Of a stretch of DNA of 64,000 bases, positions 57,681-64,000 are shown one piece after another. This DNA is from Chlorocebus sabaeus (lineage: Eukaryota > Chordata > Mammalia > Primates > Cercopithecidae). The notes under the pieces are model-generated. The model had not been told where the DNA came from and made no database searches. It saw only the letters and a list, made by a program, of their open reading frames with translations. Positions within the stretch are counted from its first letter, which is position 1. Each line of letters starts with the position of its first letter. Where the stretch lies: assembly GCF_047675955.1 (NCBI RefSeq), contig NC_132912.1, positions 79,198,382-79,262,381 of the forward strand. Reading direction: 5' to 3'. The position numbers were made by a program, and so were the translations under genes.

Positions 57681-57959
57681 CGAGGGGAAGCCGAGGTTAG
57701 GGACATAGCATGACTTTGCAAGCCACACAGCCAGTAAAGATACCTCAGAGCTGGAGCATCAGCTCAAGTTCAATTCCCTCTCTGGAGCATCCTTACACAT
57801 TACTCCATGTACAGATTATCTGCGTGTTCTTAATTAAGAAGCATAGCTCACCTTTCCCCTCTTTTTCAGGGATGTATAAGACAATAACATGTATCCTGAC
57901 TCTCTGCGCTTGAGTGGATGACTGACTGGAAGGTTTTCCATCTTGCAAATGTGTTCCAA

Positions 57960-58160
57960 GAGAAGCTAACACTGGCAGAGCCCTTACTTTGTCCCGGCCA
58001 CTGTTCTAAGTGCATTACAAACATTAGCTCATTTTGTCCTCACTACATCTATGAGATAGGGGCTAATATTCCATTTTTTTGCATAAGGAAACTGGCATAC
58101 AAATACTTTAAGTGACTTGCCTTTGGTCACACAACTTGTAAATTAATAATTCAAGTATGT
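57960..58160 (-). mobile_element. MIR SINE, antisense
   Basis: Reversed MIR over most of its length: 'ccactgttctaagtgcatta' (57999), 'agctcattttgtcctcacta' (58026), 'gataggggctaatattccat' (58055), 'cttgcctttggtcacacaac' (58117). Confidence 0.85.
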
Positions 58161-58419
58161 TAATGGGATTTCATTATTGAAAAAAGATAGATTAAAAGTA
58201 ATGTAGATTCAGAGAATGTGGAAATCAACAGTTATTCAATGTTCTACACCATAGGATTTCTCTGAAAAATCACTAAAAGAATGATTCAACTGCTTTTAAT
58301 GGATTAAGAGTCTTTGATTGATTAATTATGAATTCCTGAGATAAGACTATAAGATGTAATATTGCTTACACATATTTGAACAAAATGTTTTAAAAGTCAA
58401 TTTTTGAGTTATAACTTAA

Positions 58420-58640
58420 ACTCATCTTAAATGAACAGTTCAATGAGTTTGACAAATGGAGCCAGCACCATAGTGAAGGTCAAGAACGATTTCATCAACC
58501 CCTTCCCAGAAAATTTTCCCACCCCTCTTTAAGCAACCACTGATCTGCTCTCAATTACTATAGTTGAATTTTTTCCCCTAAAATTTTCTATGTGGAATCA
58601 TATAGTACTGTTTGAGTTTGCCTTTGTTTGCTCAGCATAA
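58420..58640 (-). mobile_element. L1M (L1ME-type), antisense, part 1 of 3
   Basis: Reversed L1M 3' region: 'gtcaagaacgatttcatcaa' (58479), 'aagcaaccactgatctgctc' (58532), 'tggaatcatatagtactgtt' (58593), 'gtttgctcagcataatactt' (58627). Continues after two antisense Alus at 58950-59005 and 59322-59470. Confidence 0.75.
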
Positions 58641-58949
58641 TACTTTTATTATTATTATTATTATTTTGAGACAGTCTCCCTCTGTTGCCCAGTCTGGAGT
58701 GCAGTGGCACAATCTCAGCTCACTGCAACCTCTGCCTCTTGAGTTCAAATGATCCTCATGCCTCAGCCTCCTGAGTAGCTGGGATTACAGGCGCACACCA
58801 CCACACCCAGCTGATTTTTGTATTTTTTGTCGAGACAGGGTTTCACCGTATTGCCCAGGCTGATCTCAGACTCCTGGCCTTAAGTGAACTGCCTGCCTAG
58901 GCCTCCCAAAGTGGTGGGATTACAGGTTTCAGCCACTGTGCCCAGCCTG
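58640..58949 (-). mobile_element. AluS-like SINE, antisense
   Basis: Reverse Alu with a (TTA)n-modified tail (58645-58666), then 'ttttgagacagtctccctct' through 'cactgtgcccagcct'. Flanks with 'ataa..tttt' similarity fit a target duplication within the L1M. Confidence 0.93.
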
Positions 58950-59005
58950 ATAATTTTGAGATTCATCCACATTGCTGCATGTTATAGCAGCTGTCAGTTC
59001 CTATT
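58950..59005 (-). mobile_element. L1M (L1ME-type), antisense, part 2 of 3
   Basis: Between two Alus: 'attttgagattcatccacat' and 'tgctgcatgttatagcagct', the L1M text expected next. Confidence 0.7.
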
Positions 59006-59155
59006 TATTTATTGAGAGAGGGTCTTGCTCTGTCCCCCATACTGGTGTGCAGTGGTATGCTCACAGCTCACTGCAGCTGCTGGGCTCAATCAGTCCTCCC
59101 ACCTCAGCCTCCCAAGTAGTTGGGATTACAGGGGTGTGCCACCATGCCTGGTTAA

Positions 59156-59194
<39 letters not shown>

Positions 59195-59321
59195 TTTGTA
59201 GAGATAGGGTCTCACCATGTTGCCCAGGCTAGTCATGAACTCCTGGACTCAAGCAATCTGCCCACTTTGGCCTCTCAAAGTGTTGGGATTACAGGTGTGA
59301 GCTACCATGCCTGGCTGTCTG
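59006..59321 (-). mobile_element. AluJ-like SINE, antisense, with internal (GT)n
   Basis: Reverse Alu from 'attgagagagggtcttgctc' to 'gagctaccatgcctggct'. J-like divergence. The central linker has expanded to a (GT)n run at 59159-59190. Flanks 'tgtcagtt' and 'tgtctgtt' fit a short target duplication. Confidence 0.92.
59159..59190. repeat. (GT)16 microsatellite inside an Alu linker
   Basis: Perfect GT run replacing the Alu middle A-rich linker. Confidence 0.96.
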
Positions 59322-59470
59322 TTTTTTTTTTTATTGCTGAGTAATATTCCATTGTGTGGAAACACCGCAATGTGTTTAACTGTTTGCCTGTCAGTGAACA
59401 TTTTTGTTTTGTTTTGTTTTTATGGAACACTTACTTTTAAAATCATTGACATAGATCCCTGTTAATAGCA
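59322..59470 (-). mobile_element. L1M (L1ME-type), antisense, part 3 of 3
   Basis: Completes the split L1M: 'attgctgagtaatattccat' (59332), then 'gcaatgtgtttaactgtttg' (59367) and 'tgcctgtcagtgaaca'. A (TTTTG)n run follows at 59402-59420. Confidence 0.75.
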
Positions 59471-59479
59471 GATTTTTAG

Positions 59480-60780
59480 ATACTTATGGACTCTTTTGAA
59501 GAGTAGAAACCAAATACGTAAGGTAGTCAGCACTTCTCTTGCTCACGTGGCAACTGTGACACGGAAGAAAAACAAAACAGCCATGAAGCATCTTCTTCAT
59601 GTCAGACATTTTGTTATCTTGGAATGAGTAGGAAGTCATCCTGAGAGCCACAGTCAAGAAGTATTTTGTGGAAAGGATGTGTGTACGTGTGTGTGTGTGT
59701 GTACATGCGTGCGTGCATGCTCGTGCGCTGTATTAACTACAGCAGAGAAGTAAAAGAAATCTTTACCTCTCTCTGGATGAATTCAGCAGGTTTTTGTGAC
59801 AGAATATTAATCTAGCTTCAGTATATAGATTGATGGCAAGTGTTTTATTGAATGTAATTAATAAATATGAAGGATTAGATGTTGAGTCTGATATCTGTTG
59901 ACCTTGTAATTCTACAGACCTTACAGGCAATAAAATATCCCTGTATGCTGTACTGAATCTGTGTCTTGTTTTCACAATTATCTTTGTTACCATTCTCACT
60001 CAGTTACCATTCCAGAGAGCTCCTCTTCCCTATTACAGCACTAATAAATTAGGGGTTCCATAAGTGCCTTTGTTCAGATTCATTTTCTTCTTTCAGTTAA
60101 TGAACAGCCATCTGCAGCTGCTCCTCGATCTTAATCCATCTGCATGAAGATGCCATTGTTATATACAGCGTTCTATAAATATTGCTATGTTGGCAAGCTG
60201 ACTGCAGATGGGGGGGATATTTTTATTATTATTATCCCTGATTAAGAGAGAGGCCAGATTGACAACACACGGGCTCTGAGGTCTCTTCTTTTCTGTAAAT
60301 TGTCTGTTCACATAATTATATTTCTAGTAACAATATTACGGTATGCATTACAATCATTATTGTGGTTGTTTGTAACTTGCTGAGCACCACTTCTGTATGC
60401 TGCATTGTATAAGACAGCACGTAGGAAGACAGAGTTCAGATGTGAAAGTATTCAATATTCTTATTGTAGAAAGGAATCTTGTCAGCCTCACAGAACTGAG
60501 CTGTTAACGTGGATATGGTTTCTTCTGCCACATTTACATGCCATGGACTTTAACAAAGGAGTTGCACCATAGATGTGCCTCTTATACAGTGAGATTGGCC
60601 TGAAATTTCTAAGGTAAAGCAATGCATTAGAAAAGAAATATCTTCATTGAAATTCAGAATATGAATGCTTTTTAAGAAATGAGACAGCTTGAGAGATGAC
60701 AAGTTCACAATTAGTAGAAAGAACTTTCATTACCAATGACTTGGGCTATTTCTACCCAATAAAGTGAAACAGAAAACTAT
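59480..60780. other. Unassigned, largely single-copy-looking sequence
   Basis: Contains a TG-rich repeat (59678-59728). The rest shows no repeat family. Positions about 60080-60420 have balanced, high-complexity text with 'ctgcatgaagatgccattgt' and palindromic short motifs, and are flagged as a possible conserved non-coding element. No coding frame supported. Confidence 0.4.
59678..59728. repeat. Imperfect (TG)n/(TGCG)n repeat
   Basis: TG units with ACG, then 'gcgtgcgtgcatgctcgtgcg', an alternating purine-pyrimidine stretch with unusual local CpG content. Confidence 0.9.
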
Positions 60781-60789
60781 GATCCAGTT

Positions 60790-60990
60790 TGTTTGGGGGA
60801 AAAATGCATTTATTGTGTGCCTAATATAGGCAAATCATCATGTTGTGTGCTTATTCACAGTTGTAGGTAAGACAGATACAGTTCTACCTGTGAAGACGGT
60901 GTGCTCTAGTGGACCTAAACAGACATTGAACAAGTAACCACAGTTGTTGCAAGAAAAGTGCAGGATGCTGGGGAGCATGGAATGGGGACA
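60790..60990 (-). mobile_element. L2 LINE 3' end, antisense
   Basis: Reversed L2 terminus: 'gcatttattgtgtgcctaat' (60807) then 'gtaagacagatacagttcta' and 'ggtgtgctctagtggaccta' at the L2 positions of 'ctgccctcatggagctta'. Interrupted on the right by an MLT1 LTR. Confidence 0.6.
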
Positions 60991-61021
60991 CCCATGGGGA
61001 AAGACTTTCCAGCAGTTGGCC

Positions 61022-61323
61022 TGTAGTCGATTGGATGGTGGCCCCCAAAACATACGTCCACATCCTAATCCCTAGAGCCTATCAGTGTTACCTTATTTGA
61101 AAACAAGGATCTTTTCAGTGTAATTAAGTTGAAAACCTTGAGACAGAGAGATCACTAATAAATTATTGAATTATTGTCTACCTAGAGTCCCCAGGGAGAA
61201 CATGGCCCTGCTGATGCTGTGATTTTCAACTTCTAGCCTCCAAAACACCGAGAATGTGTTTCTGTGGTTTTAATCCTCCCAGTTTGTGTGAATTTGTTAC
61301 AGCAGCTCTGGGACACTAACACA
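61022..61323 (+). mobile_element. MLT1-type MaLR solo LTR, sense
   Basis: About 300 bp with TG...CA ends. Landmarks: 'gattggatggtggcccccaa' (61029), 'ttaccttatttgaaaacaag' (61089), 'aacttctagcctccaaaaca' (61230), 'cagcagctctgggacactaa' (61300). Internally shortened relative to a full MLT1 LTR. No internal proviral sequence. Confidence 0.85.
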
Positions 61324-61329
61324 CAGCGT

Positions 61330-61925
61330 ATGTTTTATTTCTCCTCCCATTACTTCTGAGGGGAAGAGTTAAGATAGATGACGCTTCTAGTTTTCTGATC
61401 TCTTTTACACATGATAACTAGACTTCCATACAATTAGACCAATGTTATTTGCTAGTAAGAGAGTCCTAATCTAAGGTATATCTTTAGAAGAATATCTCTG
61501 GTTTAGGATGGCTTATGGTCAACAAACAAACCTAAATTCTAGGGGTCTATGAATCACAGATTCCCAGAGAATGTACATATCTCTGAAGGTATACAATGGA
61601 GATATTTCATAACTTAAATATAAACCTCACATGTAGCCCATGCCTAATATTCTGGGCTCAAACATGTATATCAGATGCAGGAGGGAAGGAAGGCTCTGGG
61701 AGGAACATCAGATGTCTCTGACCTCTCTGATTTGTCTGTGGGTTGTGATTGTTTTCATTCTAGAAATTTAGTAAAACTTGATACAGGGTAAAATCTCTGA
61801 TTTGCATGAGACTGATTTGACACTCCGAAACCTAACAAACTGAAGGCAGAAACACTGTAAGAATCTTCTCTGAAAATATTATGTGTAAACTAATATCTGA
61901 AGAAGGTATAGTTATTATAGGAACA
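61330..61925. other. Unassigned sequence, no gene seen
   Basis: AT-rich DNA with no recognised repeat or frame. It borders a small tandem duplication at 61929. Confidence 0.5.
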
Positions 61926-61928
61926 ATG

Positions 61929-61978
61929 CTATAGGAAGAATACTAAAGGAAGCCTATAGGAAGAATACTAAAATGACC
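61929..61978 (+). repeat. 25-bp tandem duplication at LTR edge
   Basis: 'ctataggaagaatactaaa' occurs at 61929-61947 and again at 61954-61972, period 25. The second copy leads directly into the LTR-like text 'atgacccctccgagattt'. Confidence 0.93.
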
Positions 61979-62910
61979 CCTCCGAGATTTTCTTTTCATT
62001 TATTTATTTATTTACTTATATTTATATTTATATTTATTTTTTTCTAAAAGGGGTCTCACTCTGTCATCTGGGCTGGAGTGCAGTGGTGCAGTCACAGCTC
62101 ACTGCAGCCTCTGTTTCCCAGGATCAAGCGATCCTCCCACCTCAAGTCTCCCAAGTAGCTGGTACTACAGACATACACCACCATACCGGGCTAATTTTTC
62201 TTTTGCATTTTTGGTAGGGACAGGGTTTCACCATGTTGCCCAGGTTGGTCTCAAACTCCTGAGCTTATGTAATCTTCCCACCTCGGCTTCCCAAAGTTCT
62301 GGGACTACAAGTGTGAACCACCACACCCAGACCTTCACAATTTTCTTGCCCCACTGCTGTATGCACCCTGAATAACACATTTCACCTGAGTGTGGGCAAG
62401 ACCTGTGAATATGATAGGAAAACTCTTCCCTTGATTACATTATGTTTTATGGGAAAGGTGGTAAAATAGTCACTCCTGTAGTTATGCTACATTATGTAAG
62501 ATTCTGTCAAAGCTGACTGAAGATTCTCCTACTGGCCTTGAAAAAAAAAATGCCCTACCGTGTTGTGAGAAGGTCTGTGAGAAGACCATGTGGCAAACAC
62601 CCAAGGGTGGCTGCTAGCTACTGACAGCAATCCCTAACCAACAGCTAGCTAGAAAACAGGGACCTCAGTTATACAACTGAGAGGAGCTAGGTTGTGTCTC
62701 TGTGAGTTTGGAAGGAGATTCTTCTCTATTGTACAGATGAGAATGCAACTCTCCTGATAACTTGAGTGCAGTGTGATGAGACTCTGAAAAGAGGATCCAG
62801 TTAAGCCATGCCTAGAGTCCTAACCTGCAGAAACTGCAAGATAAGAAATGTGTGTTATTCAATGGTGATAAATTTGTGATAAGTTGTTAGCAATGAAAAA
62901 CCAATACACT
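61960..62910 (+). mobile_element. MLT1-type MaLR LTR, sense, split by an Alu
   Basis: The left edge is 'agaatactaaaatgacccct'. After the Alu it continues 'gtgaatatgataggaaaact' (62405), 'ctactggccttgaaaaaaaa' (62530), 'ttgtgagaaggtctgtgaga' (62563), 'aaacagggacctcagttata' (62654), 'gatccagttaagccatgcct' (62794) and 'cctgcagaaactgcaagata' (62824), ending near 'aaaaaccaatac'. Solo LTR with no internal genes. Confidence 0.82.
62015..62334 (-). mobile_element. AluJ-like SINE, antisense, inserted in MLT1 LTR
   Basis: Reverse Alu with a T-rich, ATTT-repeat tail on the left (61999-62042), then 'aggggtctcactctgtcatc' to 'gtgaaccaccacacccagac'. 'gattttctt' on the left and 'aattttctt' on the right are the likely target duplication. 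The LTR reads continuously when the Alu is removed. Confidence 0.9.
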
Positions 62911-62919
62911 CTGAAAGAG

Positions 62920-63199
62920 TGTGAAGTTAGGTAGAGTAGTCAACTAGATGTTGCTGAGGGTGCAAGAACTCTAATGCAAAACAAGGCTTGACGTGGTTCA
63001 GGGAGGTAAAGAAGTCTTGTATGACTGGAGTACACTTACTGAAGAGGGGAGCATCTGCAATGAGATGAAGAGGGAGACACAGAAAGATGGTACAAGATTC
63101 ATGTTCAGAATTTTAGATTTTGTCAGTGCAATGAGAAGTATTTGAAAGTTTTAAAGCGATGAAATGACATGATCAAACTTGAGATTTTTGCAAGATCAC
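62920..63199 (-). mobile_element. L2 LINE, antisense, part 1
   Basis: Reversed L2 text 'gtcagtgcaatgagaagtat' (63122) and 'gatgaaatgacatgatcaaa' (63158). Interrupted at 63199 by an MLT1D LTR. Confidence 0.7.
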
Positions 63200-63698
63200 T
63201 GTATTAGTTTGCTATTGCTGCTGTAACAAATTACCACAAGTGGTGGTTTAAAGCAACGCCAATGTATCATCTCACATTTCTGTGTAGTAGGAGTCTGACA
63301 TGGCTTGCAGTGGGCTAAAAGCAAAGTGATGGCAAGGCCGTGTTCTTTTGTGGAGATTCCAGGCAAGAAGTCAATGTTGCTTTTTTGAGCTTCAAAGACC
63401 ACTGGAATTCCTTGACTCATGTCCCTCTTACTTCATCTTCAAAACCAATAATGTTTCATCTTTCTGACCATTCTTCTGCAGTCGCATTTAGCCTCTGACT
63501 ACAGCCAGGAAACGTTGTTAAGTTTCAAGGACCCATGATTAGATTGAATCTACCCAGATAAGTCAGCATACTCTCCCATCTCAAGGTCCTTAATTTAACC
63601 ACACCTGCAAAGTTCTTTTGGTATATAATGTAACATATTATTAAATTCCAGGGATTAAAATGTGGACTTCTTTGGGAGCCATTATTCTGCCCACCACA
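63200..63698 (-). mobile_element. MLT1D-type MaLR solo LTR, antisense, inserted in L2
   Basis: A 499-bp LTR with TG...CA ends and a perfect 5-bp target duplication 'atcac' (63195-63199 and 63699-63703). Reversed landmarks: 'ttgctgctgtaacaaattac' (63215), 'gtctgacatggcttgcagtg' (63293), 'tccttgactcatgtccctct' (63409), 'tttgggagccattattctgc' (63671). Same LTR class as the copy at 32142-32598 but opposite orientation and better preserved ends. Confidence 0.93.
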
Positions 63699-63703
63699 AT
63701 CAC

Positions 63704-64000
63704 ACTGAATGCGTGCAGATAATGAAATAGAGAGAGGCAAGAGGTGATGAGGGAGACAGGGTAAGACTATTCCAGTAGTCCAAAAGAGACATTATGGGAG
63801 CTCAAATCAGAGTGGTGGCAATAGAAATGGACACAGCTGGTCAAATTTGTAATATATTTGGGTTGTATCGACAGTCTCTGATGTGAATACAGGAACAGAA
63901 ACAGAAATCAGGATGACTCTCAGGATTTTGGCTTTAGGATTTGTGTAGATGGTAGCAACATTTGCTGAGTAAAGAAGTACTAGATATGCAGCTGGACCTG
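63704..64000 (-). mobile_element. L2 LINE, antisense, part 2 (runs off the window)
   Basis: Continues the L2 after the LTR: 'actattccagtagtccaaaa' (63766), 'cagagtggtggcaatagaaa' (63808), 'atcaggatgactctcaggat' (63907), 'catttgctgagtaaagaagt' (63959). Confidence 0.78.

Overview
The window looks like primate, most probably human or great-ape, nuclear DNA. It carries Alu elements, primate L1PA LINE-1 copies, a THE1/MST-class LTR and older mammalian repeats (L2, MIR, MER1, MER20, MER2/Tigger, MLT1). The sequence is AT-rich and CpG-poor. I found no host protein-coding gene, no convincing exon chain, no tRNA, rRNA or snRNA gene, no CpG island and no CRISPR array. Nearly every long reading frame lies inside a LINE-1 or is an AT-rich chance frame. 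It reads as intergenic or deep intronic DNA. Repeat names come from memory of family consensus sequences, so family level is reliable but exact subfamily is not.

Layout. 1-1620: decayed L1M tail. 2668-4940: L2 pieces and simple repeats. 4940-8810: mostly unassigned. 8815-11110: antisense L1M, an old LTR-like block, MER20 and two MIRs. 11450-13880: a 5'-truncated L1PA ORF2 fragment. 14100-16585: unassigned DNA plus two Alus. 17050-19835: antisense L2 copies, one split by an Alu with a clear target-site duplication. 22450-41360: a nested mobile-element pile. Ancient L1 sequence is split by a MER2/Tigger DNA transposon, which is itself split by an L1PB/L1MA-age LINE-1. A second ancient L1 is interrupted by an MLT1D LTR and by a 6.1-kb full-length L1PA. 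44375-48600: MIR, L2, two L1M 3' ends and a complete MER1A. 50030-50401: antisense THE1/MST LTR. 50410-55015: mostly unassigned. 55019-64000: a long polypyrimidine microsatellite, Alus, antisense L1M, MIR, L2 and three MLT1-class LTRs.

The most informative object is the full-length L1PA at about 34983-41128. Its 5'UTR, ORF1, 63-nt spacer, ORF2 and 3'UTR are collinear with a complete element. ORF1 and ORF2 are each closed by one nonsense codon (ORF1 codon 110, ORF2 codon 743), with no frameshift. Its 5'UTR keeps the roughly 129-bp segment known as the ZNF93 target and lost in younger L1s. Its antisense ORF0 is cut at codon 15, while an overlapping antisense frame stays open for 246 codons and runs out into flanking DNA.

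I do not see a previously undescribed multi-gene system. The findings concern transposon archaeology, unusual tandem structures and a few unassigned protein-like frames.
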